NCBI GenBank assembly: GCA_900215285.1
Contig: OCMG01000004.1
Coordinates: 1,472,001-1,536,000 of the forward strand
Direction of reading: 5' to 3'
Length of the DNA: 64,000 bases
Origin: Ensifer adhaerens
GTDB taxonomy: Bacteria > Pseudomonadota > Alphaproteobacteria > Rhizobiales > Rhizobiaceae
The translations under genes and the position numbers were made by a program. Every line of letters starts with the position of its first letter. The stretch's first letter is position 1. Positions 1 through 11,974 of the stretch are shown here, piece by piece. The notes beneath the pieces are model-generated. The model did not search any database. It was not told where the DNA came from and saw only the letters and a program-made list of their open reading frames with translations.

Positions 1-1084
1 GTTCCACCCGACCGGCATTTACGGCGCCGGCTGTCTGATCACGGAAGGCGCACGCGGCGAAGGCGGTTATCTCGTCAACTCCGAAGGCGAGCGCTTCATG
101 GAGCGCTATGCACCGTCGGCCAAGGATCTTGCCTCGCGCGACGTCGTTTCGCGCTGCATGACGATGGAAATCCGCGAAGGCCGCGGCGTCGGCAAGAACA
201 AGGACCACATCTATCTGCATCTCGACCATCTCGATCCGGCCGTTCTGCACGAGCGCCTGCCGGGCATTTCCGAGAGCGCCAAGATCTTCGCCGGCGTCGA
301 TGTGACGCGCGAGCCGATCCCGGTTCTGCCGACCGTTCATTACAACATGGGTGGCATTCCGACGAACTATTGGGGCGAAGTGCTCAATGCCGATGCCTCC
401 AACCCGGAACGCATCGCGCCCGGCCTGATGGCTGTGGGTGAAGCTGGTTGCGCCTCGGTGCACGGCGCCAACCGACTCGGTTCCAACTCGCTGATCGACC
501 TTGTGGTCTTCGGCCGCGCCGCCGCGATCCGCGCCGGTCAGGTCATCAACAAGAGCGAGCCGATCCCGGCCCTGAACACGGCTGCCTGCGACAAGATCAT
601 GGAACGCTTCGACCGCATCCGCTTCGCCTCCGGCTCGACGCCGACGGCTGTTGCGCGTGACAAGATGCAGCGCGCCATGCAGGAAGACGCCGCCGTGTTC
701 CGCACACAGGAAGCGCTGGAAAGCGGTTGCCGCCGCATTTCGGCGATCTGGAAGGGCGAGCTTCAGGACATCAAGGTCACCGACCGTTCGCTGATCTGGA
801 ACTCCGATCTCGTCGAGACGCTGGAGCTGCAGAACCTGATGGCCAACGCCATCACGACGGTTTACGGCGCGGAAGCCCGTAAGGAAAGCCGCGGATCGCA
901 TGCCCGCGAAGACTACACGTCCGGCCCGTTTGCCGGCCGCGACGACGTCAACTGGCGCAAGCACACGCTCGCCTGGGTGAACGAGGCGGGCGACGTGAAG
1001 CTCGACTATCGCCCGGTTCATACCGACCTGATCGCCGATGGCATCGATCCGCACAAAATCGAGCCCAAGGCTCGCGTGTATTGA
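1..1084 (+). CDS. sdhA: Succinate dehydrogenase flavoprotein subunit (5' truncated by window edge)
   Basis: Catalytic FAD subunit of succinate dehydrogenase (complex II), oxidising succinate to fumarate on the cytoplasmic face of the inner membrane. The reading frame is open from the window edge (codons begin at base 2), so about 360 C-terminal residues are visible and the start lies outside. Seen: FHPTG at the very start, the SRDVVSR motif with the substrate-binding arginine (visible residues ~45-51), [10 protein letters not shown] with its histidine (~113), and the FAD-contacting [10 protein letters not shown]. The C-terminal helical domain ends in a Lys/Arg-rich tail. The sdhB start lies 12 bases after the stop, so the two are cotranscribed. 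An ATG at base 98 is internal and is not a start. Confidence 0.97.
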   Translation, partial: FHPTGIYGAGCLITEGARGEGGYLVNSEGERFMERYAPSAKDLASRDVVSRCMTMEIREGRGVGKNKDHIYLHLDHLDPAVLHERLPGISESAKIFAGVDVTREPIPVLPTVHYNMGGIPTNYWGEVLNADASNPERIAPGLMAVGEAGCASVHGANRLGSNSLIDLVVFGRAAAIRAGQVINKSEPIPALNTAACDKIMERFDRIRFASGSTPTAVARDKMQRAMQEDAAVFRTQEALESGCRRISAIWKGELQDIKVTDRSLIWNSDLVETLELQNLMANAITTVYGAEARKESRGSHAREDYTSGPFAGRDDVNWRKHTLAWVNEAGDVKLDYRPVHTDLIADGIDPHKIEPKARVY

Positions 1085-1096
1085 GGAGACAGGACC

Positions 1097-1876
1097 ATGG
1101 TTGAACTCACTCTCCCCAAGAATTCCGTCGTTCAGGAAGGCAAGACCTGGCCGAAGCCGGCGGGCGCGAAGAACCTGCGCGAATATCGCATCTATCGCTG
1201 GTCGCCAGACGAGGGCAAGAACCCCTCGATCGACACCTATTACATCGACGCCGACGATTGCGGCCCGATGGTGCTCGATGGTCTGATCTACATCAAGAAC
1301 AAGATCGACCCGACGCTGACCTTCCGCCGTTCCTGCCGTGAAGGCATCTGCGGTTCGTGCGCGATGAATATCGACGGCACGAATACGCTCGCCTGCACCA
1401 AGGGCATGGAAGATGTCGACGGCACGATCAAGATCTACCCGCTGCCGCATATGCCGGTGGTGAAGGACCTGATCCCGGACCTGAACAACTTCTACGCCCA
1501 GCACCGCTCGATCGAGCCCTGGCTGAAGACGGTTTCGCCGGAGCCGGCGAAGGAATGGCTGCAGAGCCATGACGATCGCCTGAAGCTCGACGGTCTCTAC
1601 GAGTGCATTCTCTGCGCCTGCTGCTCGACATCCTGTCCGAGCTACTGGTGGAACGGCGACCGTTACCTCGGCCCGGCAGTTCTGCTGCAGGCCTATCGCT
1701 GGCTGATTGACAGCCGCGACGAGGCGACCGGCGAGCGTCTGGACAACCTGGAAGATCCGTTCCGGCTCTATCGCTGCCACACGATCATGAACTGTGCCCA
1801 GACCTGTCCGAAAGGGCTCAATCCGGCAAAGGCCATTGCCGAAATCAAGAAGATGATGGTCGAGCGCCGCACCTGA
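1097..1876 (+). CDS. sdhB: Succinate dehydrogenase iron-sulfur subunit
   Basis: Iron-sulfur subunit that carries electrons from the SdhA flavin to quinone at the SdhCD membrane anchor. At 259 aa it is the usual alphaproteobacterial length. The N-terminal plant-type ferredoxin domain has the [2Fe-2S] motif CREGICGSC and a later cysteine. The C-terminal domain has [12 protein letters not shown] and [11 protein letters not shown] for the [4Fe-4S] and [3Fe-4S] clusters. The ATG follows a GAGGAGACAGG ribosome-binding site. No clear rho-independent terminator follows. Confidence 0.97.
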   Translation: MVELTLPKNSVVQEGKTWPKPAGAKNLREYRIYRWSPDEGKNPSIDTYYIDADDCGPMVLDGLIYIKNKIDPTLTFRRSCREGICGSCAMNIDGTNTLACTKGMEDVDGTIKIYPLPHMPVVKDLIPDLNNFYAQHRSIEPWLKTVSPEPAKEWLQSHDDRLKLDGLYECILCACCSTSCPSYWWNGDRYLGPAVLLQAYRWLIDSRDEATGERLDNLEDPFRLYRCHTIMNCAQTCPKGLNPAKAIAEIKKMMVERRT

Positions 1877-1934
1877 TCGATCTTTCTGCAACGGGCGGGG
1901 GGAGTTTGTATGCTACCTCCGCCGGTTGCCATGA

Positions 1935-1953
1935 TTTATTCTTGATTAACCAT
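1935..1953 (+). promoter_or_regulatory. CtrA-like box upstream of the lipoprotein gene
   Basis: TTTA, seven bases (TTCTTGA), then TTAACCAT. This differs by one base from the alphaproteobacterial CtrA consensus TTAA-N7-TTAA and has the favoured CCAT extension. It lies about 80 bases before the lipoprotein start. The match is seen directly; regulation by CtrA is inferred. Confidence 0.5.
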
Positions 1954-2031
1954 AATCTCTTACGGTAACGCGATTTCTATCACGCTCTCGGGTAATTTGC
2001 CTGATGGTGTCTGAGGCACAAGGAGTTCGTC

Positions 2032-2586
2032 ATGCGCGTCGTTCACGCCGTTACCGGTATCGCTCTTCTGGCGGCTCTCGCAGGGTGCGACCGCACCTCC
2101 GATGCGTATCAGCAGCAGCCATCCGCCACGTTTACACCCGCTCCGGTTAATCCGCAGCCGGTCGAAGGCGTGCAGTCGAGCGGCCTTTCCGATCCCACCG
2201 GCCAGCAGCCGATGACGCCCGGCCAATTCCCTGCGCCGCCGCAATCGCCTGCGCAGACGCAAGTTGCATCTGCGGGTGCTGCCGGCACGCCGCCGGCCAA
2301 TGCCATGGACATCAAGAAGGACCAGATGGTCGGTGGCTGGAAGGTTTCCGCAGCCGGCACAAGCTGCAACATGTTCCTCACGCTGACCAAGTTCGGCAAT
2401 GCGTCGCGCGGAGGCACGAGCAGATGCGTCGGCGAGCTGACGACCATGCGGGCCTGGGATGTTTCCGGCAAGCAGGTCACGCTGATGGATTCCACCGGCA
2501 ACCAGATCGGCAAGCTCTTCAAGACCTCGGATAATCAGTATTCGGGCTCCACCAACAGCGGCACCCAGATCAGCATCACCCGCTAA
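2032..2586 (+). CDS. Outer-membrane lipoprotein, AprI/Inh protease-inhibitor domain (Omp19-like)
   Basis: The 184-aa product starts with a lipoprotein signal peptide, a short basic N-terminus followed by a lipobox LAALAGC, so Cys19 is probably lipidated. A Pro/Gln/Ala-rich low-complexity linker covers residues ~24-95. The C-terminal ~90 residues resemble the AprI/Inh metalloprotease-inhibitor beta-barrel (GGWKVSAAGTSC, then WDVSGKQVTL), the fold assigned to Brucella Omp19. The start is supported by AAGGAG eight bases upstream. It is monocistronic, between sdhB and zapE, with a CtrA-like box upstream. The family call rests on architecture and motif resemblance; actual protease inhibition is unproven. 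Confidence 0.75.
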   Translation: MRVVHAVTGIALLAALAGCDRTSDAYQQQPSATFTPAPVNPQPVEGVQSSGLSDPTGQQPMTPGQFPAPPQSPAQTQVASAGAAGTPPANAMDIKKDQMVGGWKVSAAGTSCNMFLTLTKFGNASRGGTSRCVGELTTMRAWDVSGKQVTLMDSTGNQIGKLFKTSDNQYSGSTNSGTQISITR

Positions 2587-2631
2587 GGCTCTCCGTGGAA
2601 CGGAATTCTCCCAAGGCGGTTTAGGAACGGC

Positions 2632-3789
2632 ATGGAACAGATTCCGGATTACGCCCATAGCGTCGGCGAGCGCCTCAACCTTCTGGTCGAGGCGGGAAAG
2701 CTGCAGGCAGACAACGCCCAGATGGCTGTTGCCGATGCGCTCGACGCGATCCTCACCGATCTGCGCACCCTTCATGTATCGAACAAGTCGAGTGCGCTCG
2801 GCTGGCTGTTCGCCAAGAAGCGCAAGCCCGAAAACAAGGTCAAGGGCCTTTATGTCTACGGGCAGGTGGGGCGCGGCAAGACCATGCTCATGGACATGTT
2901 CTTCGAGCTTGCGCCTATCCAAAAGAAGCGGCGGGCGCATTTTCATGAATTCATGGCCGATGTACATGAGCGTATCTTCAAGCATCGGCAGAAGCTGAAG
3001 AACGGCGAGACGAAGCAGGCCGATCCCGTTCCGCCGGTGGCGCAGGCGCTGCGCGACGAGGCGATGCTGCTCTGCTTCGACGAATTCACCGTCACCGACA
3101 TTGCCGATGCAATGATCCTGTCGCGCCTCTTCACCGAGCTGTTCAGCCTCGGTTGCGTGTTGGTCGCGACGTCGAATGTCGAACCCGACAATTTGTATCC
3201 CGATGGCCTGAATCGCGGACTCTTCGTGCCGTTCATCGGTCTTCTGAAAGAGAATGTCGCGGTCATGTCGCTGGACGCACGCACAGACTATCGTCTGGAA
3301 AAGACGCGTCGTCTGCCGGTCTTCTGCCAGCCGCTCAGTCCACAGGCCGACGCGGCGATCGAGGAGGCCTGGACAGCTGTCACCGAGGGCAAGCAGGCGA
3401 AGGTCGAGGAAATACCGATGAAGGGCCGTTCGATCCACGTGCCGGCGGCAGCTGCCGGAGCGGCGCGCTTCACCTTCTCCGATCTGTGTGAAAAGCCGCT
3501 GGGCGCTTCCGACTTCCTGGCGATCGCCGAGCGCTACGACACGGTCTTTGTTGAACATATCCCCTTCATGGGTCCACAGAACCGCAACGAGACGAAGCGC
3601 TTCATCATTCTGATCGACGCGCTTTACGACCACGGCGTGCGACTTTTTGCCTCCGCTGCCGCCGAGCCTGAAAAACTTCTGACGGAAAAACGTGGGACGG
3701 AAGGCTTCGAGTTCGATCGCACAGCATCGCGGCTGTTTGAGATGCAGAGCCAGGATTATCTCAGCCAGAACTTGCGGAAAACTGCCTGA
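2632..3789 (+). CDS. zapE: Cell division protein ZapE (AFG1-like ATPase)
   Basis: P-loop ATPase of the AFG1/LACE1 family. Bacterial ZapE acts at the division site, and mitochondrial relatives help in complex IV quality control. The 385-aa protein has Walker A GQVGRGKTM (~77-85), the HFHEFM motif just after it, and Walker B LCFDEFTV (~142-149), followed by the sensor segment VATSNVEPDNLY. Length and motif order fit the family. It commonly sits next to mdh in Rhizobiaceae, as here. The start is preceded by TTAGGAAC. Confidence 0.93.
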   Translation: MEQIPDYAHSVGERLNLLVEAGKLQADNAQMAVADALDAILTDLRTLHVSNKSSALGWLFAKKRKPENKVKGLYVYGQVGRGKTMLMDMFFELAPIQKKRRAHFHEFMADVHERIFKHRQKLKNGETKQADPVPPVAQALRDEAMLLCFDEFTVTDIADAMILSRLFTELFSLGCVLVATSNVEPDNLYPDGLNRGLFVPFIGLLKENVAVMSLDARTDYRLEKTRRLPVFCQPLSPQADAAIEEAWTAVTEGKQAKVEEIPMKGRSIHVPAAAAGAARFTFSDLCEKPLGASDFLAIAERYDTVFVEHIPFMGPQNRNETKRFIILIDALYDHGVRLFASAAAEPEKLLTEKRGTEGFEFDRTASRLFEMQSQDYLSQNLRKTA

Positions 3790-3799
3790 ATCGGATCAT

Positions 3800-3850
3800 A
3801 TCGTTTTAGAATATCTTACGTTTACGTAAGAATTTTAGTATCTAAACGAT
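3800..3850. repeat. Nested inverted repeat between zapE and mdh
   Basis: An outer pair, ATCGTTTTAGA (3800-3810) and TCTAAACGAT (3841-3850), surrounds a perfect inner hairpin, CTTACG-TTTA-CGTAAG (3815-3830), in AT-rich DNA. There is no clean U-tract, so it may be an operator for mdh-suc expression rather than a terminator. Function is inferred only from symmetry and position. Confidence 0.5.
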
Positions 3851-3946
3851 TGAAAAATCTATACACAAATTTTTCATTTGCCAATTTGCGCGGTTAGCGT
3901 TAATCGAGACACCCGAAAAGGTGGTCGTAACTCGCGCCTGCCTTGA

Positions 3947-4939
<993 letters not shown>

Positions 4940-4972
4940 GCCGCTCGGCTCCATCAATTACAGGATATTCCC

Positions 4973-6166
<1,194 letters not shown>

Positions 6167-6181
6167 GAAGGACCTGAACCT

Positions 6182-7084
6182 ATGTCTATCATTGTCAACA
6201 AAGACACCAAGGTCCTCGTTCAGGGCCTGACCGGCAAGACCGGCTCCTTCCACACCGAACAGGCGCTTGCCTATTACGGCACCAAGATGGTTGGTGGTAT
6301 CCACCCGGCCAAGGGCGGCACCAACTGGACCGGCTCCAAGGGTGAGACGCTGCCGATCTTCGCGTCCGTTGCCGAAGGTAAGGAAAAGACCGGTGCTGAC
6401 GCATCCGTGATCTACGTTCCGCCGGCAGGCGCTGCGGACGCGATCATCGAGGCGATCGACGCCGAGATCCCGTTCATCACCTGCATCACCGAGGGTATCC
6501 CGGTCATGGACATGGTGCGCGTCAAGGCGAAGCTGGAAAAGTCCAGGTCGCGCCTTCTCGGCCCCAACTGCCCGGGCATCCTGACGCCGGAAGAATGCAA
6601 GATCGGCATCATGCCGGGCTCCATCTTCCGCAAGGGTTCGGTCGGCATTGTTTCGCGCTCCGGTACGCTTACATATGAAGCTGTGTTCCAGACGTCGAAC
6701 GAAGGCCTCGGCCAGACGACGGCTGTCGGCATCGGCGGCGACCCGGTCAAGGGCACCGAGTTCATCGACGTGCTCGAGATGTTCCTGGCCGATCCGGCCA
6801 CGACTTCGATCATCATGATCGGTGAAATCGGCGGCTCGGCTGAAGAAGATGCGGCGCAGTTCCTCATCGACGAAGCCAAGAAGGGCCGCAAGAAGCCTAT
6901 GGCTGGCTTCATCGCAGGCCGCACCGCTCCGAAGGGCCGCACCATGGGTCACGCCGGCGCTGTCGTTTCCGGCGGCAAGGGCGATGCCGAATCGAAGATC
7001 GCAGCGATGGAGGCCGCGGGCATCCGCGTTTCGCCTTCGCCTGCGCGCCTCGGCAAGACGCTGGTCGAGGTTCTCAAGGGTTGA
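6182..7084 (+). CDS. sucD: Succinyl-CoA synthetase alpha subunit
   Basis: CoA-binding alpha subunit carrying the phosphohistidine. The 300-aa protein has [10 protein letters not shown] and GGIHPAKGG in the CoA-binding Rossmann domain, [16 protein letters not shown] in the middle, and the active-site histidine in [12 protein letters not shown] (~246). It is part of the mdh-sucCD transcription unit. Two hairpins separate it from sucA. Confidence 0.97.
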   Translation: MSIIVNKDTKVLVQGLTGKTGSFHTEQALAYYGTKMVGGIHPAKGGTNWTGSKGETLPIFASVAEGKEKTGADASVIYVPPAGAADAIIEAIDAEIPFITCITEGIPVMDMVRVKAKLEKSRSRLLGPNCPGILTPEECKIGIMPGSIFRKGSVGIVSRSGTLTYEAVFQTSNEGLGQTTAVGIGGDPVKGTEFIDVLEMFLADPATTSIIMIGEIGGSAEEDAAQFLIDEAKKGRKKPMAGFIAGRTAPKGRTMGHAGAVVSGGKGDAESKIAAMEAAGIRVSPSPARLGKTLVEVLKG

Positions 7085-7091
7085 TCCCTTC

Positions 7092-7109
7092 GCGCCGCAA
7101 AAGCGGCGC
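7092..7109 (+). terminator. Hairpin after sucD (weak terminator or mRNA stabiliser)
   Basis: Perfect 7-bp stem GCGCCGC-AAAA-GCGGCGC beginning eight bases after the sucD stop. The following sequence (ATCATTGG) lacks a U-run, so it is more likely a stabilising or partially terminating hairpin than a full terminator. Confidence 0.55.
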
Positions 7110-7124
7110 ATCATTGGTTAAGAT

Positions 7125-7160
7125 CCGTCCCCGGCCTGGCCTTTCCAGCGCCGGGGACGG
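7125..7160 (+). repeat. Second strong hairpin in the sucD-sucA gap
   Basis: CCGTCCCCGGC (7125-7135) pairs perfectly with GCCGGGGACGG (7150-7160) across a 14-base loop. No U-tract follows. Together with the preceding hairpin it could set the ratio of sucCD to sucAB mRNA. Confidence 0.55.
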
Positions 7161-7236
7161 GCGTCAGTCCGGACGACCGAAGGCGGACATTTGAATTCTA
7201 TCAAGTCGGGAGGCGGACAAGCGTCCGCATGACACC

Positions 7237-10221
7237 ATGGCAAGGCAAGACGCCAACGAGCAGTTTCAGTTGACCTCGTTCCTCGACGGTCAGAATGCGG
7301 CGTATATCGAACAGCTTTATGCGAAGTACGAGACGGACCCGGCCTCCGTTCCGGCCGAGTGGCGCGAGTTCTTCGCTGCCCTTGGCGAGAATGCCGCGGA
7401 TGTGAAGAAGGCTGCCGAGGGCGCCTCCTGGAAGAAGAAGAACTGGCCGATTGCTGCCAATGGCGAGATCGTCAATGCGCTCGATGGCGACTGGGCCATC
7501 GTCGAAAAGGCCGTCTCGAAGAAGATCGAGGCCAAGGCTGCTGCCGAAGGCAAGCCGGCTTCCACCGCCGACGTGCTGCAATCCACCCGCGACAGCGTGC
7601 GCGCCATCATGATGATCCGCGCCTATCGCATGCGCGGCCATCTCCATGCCAAGCTCGATCCGCTCGGCATTGCAGCTCCCGTTGACGACTTCAACGAACT
7701 TTCGCCGGAGAACTACGGTTTCACGGCTGCCGATTACGATCGCAAGATCTTCATCGATAACGTTCTCGGTCTCGAATACGCGACCATCCGCGAAATGCTG
7801 GACATTCTCCAGCGCACCTATTGCTCGACGCTTGGCGTCGAGTTCATGCATATCTCCGATCCGGAAGCCAAGGCCTGGATCCAGGAGCGCATCGAAGGTC
7901 CGGACAAGGGTGTCGAGTTCACACCGAACGGCAAGAAGGCGATCCTGTCGAAGCTGATCGAAGCTGAAGGCTACGAGCAGTTCCTCGACGTCCGCTTCAA
8001 GGGCACGAAGCGCTTCGGCCTCGACGGCGGCGAAAGCCTGATCCCGGCGCTTGAGCAGATCATCAAGCGCGGCGGTAATCTCGGCCTCAAGGAAGTCGTA
8101 CTTGGCATGGCCCACCGCGGCCGTCTGAACGTCCTGACCAACGTGATGGGCAAGCCGCATCGCGCCGTGTTCCATGAGTTCAAAGGCGGCTCCTACGCGC
8201 CGGACGATGTCGAAGGTTCGGGCGACGTGAAGTATCACCTCGGTGCCTCTTCCGATCGCGAGTTCGACAACAACAAGGTTCACCTGTCGCTGACGGCCAA
8301 CCCGTCGCACCTCGAAATCGTCAACCCGGTTGTCATGGGCAAGGCTCGCGCCAAGCAGGACCAGATTGCGCAGGTCTGGGATGGCGATATCATCCCGTTG
8401 TCCGAGCGCGCCAAGGTTCTGCCGCTGCTGCTGCATGGCGACGCCGCCTTCGCGGGCCAGGGTGTCACGGCCGAAATTCTCGGCCTGTCCGGTCTGCGCG
8501 GCCACCGCGTTGCCGGCACGATGCATTTCATCATCAACAACCAGATCGGCTTCACCACGAACCCGGCCTATTCGCGCTCGTCGCCCTATCCGTCCGACGT
8601 CGCCAAGATGATCGAAGCGCCCATCTTCCACGTCAACGGTGACGATCCGGAAGCGGTTGTCTACGCTGCCAAGATCGCAACCGAATTCCGGATGAAGTTC
8701 CACAAGCCGGTCGTGATCGACATGTTCTGCTATCGCCGCTTCGGCCATAACGAAGGCGACGAGCCGAGCTTCACGCAGCCGAAGATGTACAAGGAAATCC
8801 GCGCCCACAAGACGGTGGTGCAGGTCTATGCCGACCGGCTGATCGCGGAAGGTCTCATCACAGAGGGCGACCTCGAGAAGATGAAGGCCGACTGGCGCGC
8901 CCATCTGGAGCAGGAATTCGAGGCCGGCCAGGCCTACAAGCCGAACAAGGCCGACTGGCTGGACGGCGTATGGTCCGGCCTGCGCGCTGCCGACAATGCC
9001 GACGAACAGCGTCGCGGCAAGACGGGCGTTCCGATGAAGCAGCTGAAGGAAATCGGCAAGAAGATTTCCGAAATCCCGGCCGGCTTCAACGCCCACAAGA
9101 CGATCCAGCGCTTCATGGAAAACCGTTCGAAGATGATCGAGACGGGCGAGGGGATTGACTGGGCGATGGCGGAAGCGCTCGCCTTCGGTTCGCTTTGCCT
9201 CGACGGCCACAAGATCCGCCTCTCGGGCCAGGATTGCGAGCGCGGCACCTTCTCGCAGCGTCATTCGGTTCTCTACGATCAGGAAACCGAGGAGCGCTAC
9301 GTTCCGCTCGCCAACCTGTCGCCGACGCAGGCCCGCTATGAGGTCATCAACTCGATGCTCTCCGAAGAAGCCGTGCTCGGTTTCGAATATGGCTACTCGC
9401 TGGCGCGTCCGAATGCGCTCACCCTCTGGGAAGCCCAGTTCGGCGACTTCGCCAACGGCGCACAGGTCGTGTTCGACCAGTTCATCTCGTCGGGCGAACG
9501 CAAGTGGCTGCGCATGTCCGGTCTCGTCTGCCTTCTGCCGCACGGCTTCGAAGGCCAGGGTCCGGAACATTCGTCCGCCCGTCTGGAGCGCTGGCTGCAG
9601 ATGTGCGCCGAAGACAACATGCAGGTTGCCAACTGCACGACGCCGGCTAACTATTTCCACATCCTGCGCCGCCAGATGAAGCGCGACTTCCGCAAGCCGC
9701 TCATCCTGATGACGCCGAAGTCGCTGCTGCGTCACAAGCGCGCGGTCTCCCAGCTTTCGGAAATGGCGGGCGACAGCTCGTTCCACCGCCTGCTGTGGGA
9801 CGATGCGGAAGTCGTCAAGGACGGCCCGATCAAGCTCCAGAAGGATGCCAAGATCCGCCGCGTCGTCATGTGCTCGGGCAAGGTCTATTACGATCTGCTC
9901 GAAGAGCGCGAGAAGCGCGGCATCGACGACATCTACCTGCTGCGCCTGGAACAGCTCTATCCGTTCCCGGCCAAGGCGCTGATCAACGAGCTTTCGCGCT
10001 TCCGCAATGCCGAGATGGTCTGGTGCCAGGAAGAGCCAAAGAACATGGGTTCGTGGTCGTTCATCGACCCCTATCTGGAATGGGTGCTCGCCCATATCGA
10101 CGCCAAGTACCAGCGCGTGCGCTACACCGGCCGTCCGGCCGCTGCATCGCCGGCAACGGGCCTGATGTCGAAGCACCTCGCGCAGCTTGAAGCCTTCCTG
10201 GAAGACGCGTTGGGCGGTTGA
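7237..10221 (+). CDS. sucA: 2-oxoglutarate dehydrogenase E1 component
   Basis: Thiamine-diphosphate E1 of the 2-oxoglutarate dehydrogenase complex, decarboxylating 2-oxoglutarate and passing the succinyl group to SucB. The 994-aa length is normal for rhizobia. Seen: N-terminal FLDGQNAAYIEQLY peptide (E2-binding region), GMAHRGRLNVL with the conserved HRGR, the ThDP/Mg segment GDDPEAVVYA through DMFCYRRFGHNEGDEP, and the C-terminal pyrimidine domain with FNDQF-like VVFDQFISSGE and LPHGFEGQGPEHSS. A GGAGGCGGAC stretch lies upstream of the ATG. Confidence 0.97.
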   Translation: MARQDANEQFQLTSFLDGQNAAYIEQLYAKYETDPASVPAEWREFFAALGENAADVKKAAEGASWKKKNWPIAANGEIVNALDGDWAIVEKAVSKKIEAKAAAEGKPASTADVLQSTRDSVRAIMMIRAYRMRGHLHAKLDPLGIAAPVDDFNELSPENYGFTAADYDRKIFIDNVLGLEYATIREMLDILQRTYCSTLGVEFMHISDPEAKAWIQERIEGPDKGVEFTPNGKKAILSKLIEAEGYEQFLDVRFKGTKRFGLDGGESLIPALEQIIKRGGNLGLKEVVLGMAHRGRLNVLTNVMGKPHRAVFHEFKGGSYAPDDVEGSGDVKYHLGASSDREFDNNKVHLSLTANPSHLEIVNPVVMGKARAKQDQIAQVWDGDIIPLSERAKVLPLLLHGDAAFAGQGVTAEILGLSGLRGHRVAGTMHFIINNQIGFTTNPAYSRSSPYPSDVAKMIEAPIFHVNGDDPEAVVYAAKIATEFRMKFHKPVVIDMFCYRRFGHNEGDEPSFTQPKMYKEIRAHKTVVQVYADRLIAEGLITEGDLEKMKADWRAHLEQEFEAGQAYKPNKADWLDGVWSGLRAADNADEQRRGKTGVPMKQLKEIGKKISEIPAGFNAHKTIQRFMENRSKMIETGEGIDWAMAEALAFGSLCLDGHKIRLSGQDCERGTFSQRHSVLYDQETEERYVPLANLSPTQARYEVINSMLSEEAVLGFEYGYSLARPNALTLWEAQFGDFANGAQVVFDQFISSGERKWLRMSGLVCLLPHGFEGQGPEHSSARLERWLQMCAEDNMQVANCTTPANYFHILRRQMKRDFRKPLILMTPKSLLRHKRAVSQLSEMAGDSSFHRLLWDDAEVVKDGPIKLQKDAKIRRVVMCSGKVYYDLLEEREKRGIDDIYLLRLEQLYPFPAKALINELSRFRNAEMVWCQEEPKNMGSWSFIDPYLEWVLAHIDAKYQRVRYTGRPAAASPATGLMSKHLAQLEAFLEDALGG

Positions 10222-10272
10222 TCCGCCCAACTCTCGCCCTCACTCGATTGAAGACAAACGGAACTGAAGACA

Positions 10273-11514
10273 ATGGCCACTGAAATCCGCGTTCCCACTC
10301 TCGGCGAATCCGTTGCCGAAGCCACCGTCGGCACCTGGTTCAAGAAGGCCGGTGACACGGTCGCCGCCGACGAAATCCTCTGCGAGCTTGAAACCGACAA
10401 GGTGACGGTCGAAGTTCCTTCGCCGGCCGCCGGCGTGCTCTCCGAAATCGTGGCCAAGGCCGGCGATACGGTCGAGCCGGGCGGTCTGCTTGGCCAGATC
10501 GCGGAAGGTGCTGCAGGCGCTGCCGCTGCCAAGCCTGCGGCTGCTCCGGCGCCTGCCGCCGCTCCGGCCGCCGCACCGACCCCGGCTGCTGCGCCCGCCG
10601 CGGCTCCTGCTGCCGCAACCTCCATGCCGGCTGCTCCGGCTGCCGCCAAGCTGATGGCAGAAAACAACGTCTCTGCCGATCAGGTCGATGGTTCGGGCAA
10701 GCGTGGCCAGGTTCTCAAGGGTGACGTTCTGGCCGCGATTGCCAAGGGCACTTCCACTCCGGCCCCGGCTGCTGTTCCGGCCGCTGCCCGTCCGGCTTCC
10801 AACGAGGCCGATGGCGTCCGTGAGGAGCGCGTGAAGATGACGCGCCTGCGCCAGACGATCGCCCGCCGCCTGAAGGATGCACAGAACACGGCTGCCATGC
10901 TGACGACCTATAACGAGGTCGACATGAAGGCGGTCATGGACCTGCGCAACAAGTACAAGGACATCTTTGAAAAGAAGCATGGCGTGAAGCTCGGCTTCAT
11001 GGGCTTCTTCACCAAGGCCGTCACGCATGCGCTGAAGGAAATCCCGGCCGTCAACGCCGAGATCGACGGCACGGACATCATCTACAAGAACTACGCACAT
11101 ATCGGCGTCGCCGTCGGCACCGACAAGGGCCTCGTCGTTCCGATCGTGCGTGATGCCGACCAGATGTCGATTGCCGAAATCGAAAAGGAAATCGGCCGCC
11201 TCGGCAAGGCAGCCCGCGATGGCCAGCTTTCCATGGCCGACATGCAGGGCGGCACGTTCACCATCTCCAATGGTGGCGTCTACGGTTCGCTGATGTCCTC
11301 GCCGATCCTGAACGCCCCGCAGTCGGGCATTCTCGGCATGCACAAGATCCAGGAGCGCCCGGTCGCCATCGGCGGTCAGGTCGTCATCCGTCCGATGATG
11401 TATCTGGCGCTCTCCTATGACCACCGCATCGTCGACGGCAAGGAAGCCGTGACCTTCCTCGTCCGCGTCAAGGAAAGCCTTGAGGATCCGGAACGTCTGG
11501 TTCTCGACCTCTGA
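10273..11514 (+). CDS. sucB: Dihydrolipoyllysine succinyltransferase (2-oxoglutarate dehydrogenase E2)
   Basis: Core E2 enzyme transferring succinyl from lipoyl to CoA. One lipoyl domain is visible, with the lipoylated lysine in [12 protein letters not shown] (~42). An Ala/Pro-rich swinging linker covers ~80-120, then a small E1/E3-binding domain (~122-160). The C-terminal catalytic domain contains the active-site motif SYDHRIVDG near the end. The 413-aa length is typical. It starts 51 bases after the sucA stop and ends at a perfect 9-bp hairpin. Confidence 0.97.
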   Translation: MATEIRVPTLGESVAEATVGTWFKKAGDTVAADEILCELETDKVTVEVPSPAAGVLSEIVAKAGDTVEPGGLLGQIAEGAAGAAAAKPAAAPAPAAAPAAAPTPAAAPAAAPAAATSMPAAPAAAKLMAENNVSADQVDGSGKRGQVLKGDVLAAIAKGTSTPAPAAVPAAARPASNEADGVREERVKMTRLRQTIARRLKDAQNTAAMLTTYNEVDMKAVMDLRNKYKDIFEKKHGVKLGFMGFFTKAVTHALKEIPAVNAEIDGTDIIYKNYAHIGVAVGTDKGLVVPIVRDADQMSIAEIEKEIGRLGKAARDGQLSMADMQGGTFTISNGGVYGSLMSSPILNAPQSGILGMHKIQERPVAIGGQVVIRPMMYLALSYDHRIVDGKEAVTFLVRVKESLEDPERLVLDL

Positions 11515-11522
11515 TCTCAAAT

Positions 11523-11545
11523 GGCCGCCGGCATGACCGGCGGCC
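11523..11545 (+). terminator. Hairpin after sucB
   Basis: Perfect stem GGCCGCCGG-CATGA-CCGGCGGCC starting eight bases after the sucB stop. No U-run follows, so it may be leaky, letting the MAPEG-LysE-SDR-lpdA genes share the transcript. Confidence 0.55.
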
Positions 11546-11574
11546 AATCCGTCTCAAGGTTTCGGGAGCCTCGC

Positions 11575-11961
11575 ATGAGTGTTGAATTGACCTGCCTCTT
11601 GTGGAGCGCTGCTCTCGGCTTCGTCTATCTCATGACGCAGGCCGCTTTTGCCAACACCGACAATGTCGGCGGCATCGAGCCGAACCGCGACCGCGAGCCG
11701 GAATTCGGTTTGCGGGCCCAGCGCGCTGGCAGGGCGCTCAGGAATTTCCTTGAAACCTATCCGCTATTCATCGCGCTGGTCGTCGTTTCGGAAATCGCGA
11801 ACCGTCACGGGATGCTGACCCAATGGGGCGCGATCTTCTATCTGCTGGGCCGTCTCGTCTATCTGCCGCTCTATATCGTAGGTGGCGGCATCATCCGATC
11901 GGCCGTGTGGAGTGTTGCGCTGCTGGGCCTCGTGTTGATGTTCATCGGAATTCTCATCTGA
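11575..11961 (+). CDS. MAPEG family membrane protein
   Basis: The 128-aa hydrophobic protein has four predicted membrane segments. It carries the MAPEG-type loop after helix 1 (ANTDNVGGIEPNRDRE) and the following RAGRALRNFLETYP. MAPEG proteins are membrane glutathione-dependent or related enzymes; the substrate here is unknown. An in-frame ATG at 11521 falls in the hairpin, so the start at 11575, preceded by GGGAG, is preferred. It is commonly found between sucB and lpdA in rhizobia. Confidence 0.8.
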   Translation: MSVELTCLLWSAALGFVYLMTQAAFANTDNVGGIEPNRDREPEFGLRAQRAGRALRNFLETYPLFIALVVVSEIANRHGMLTQWGAIFYLLGRLVYLPLYIVGGGIIRSAVWSVALLGLVLMFIGILI

Positions 11962-11974
11962 AGGCGGAGCGGCC

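Noticed and set aside
7201..10230. A 1009-codon open frame on the minus strand opposite sucA
   Set aside because: It mirrors the strong codon bias of sucA, lacks a plausible start site or family motifs, and is almost coextensive with a certain gene.
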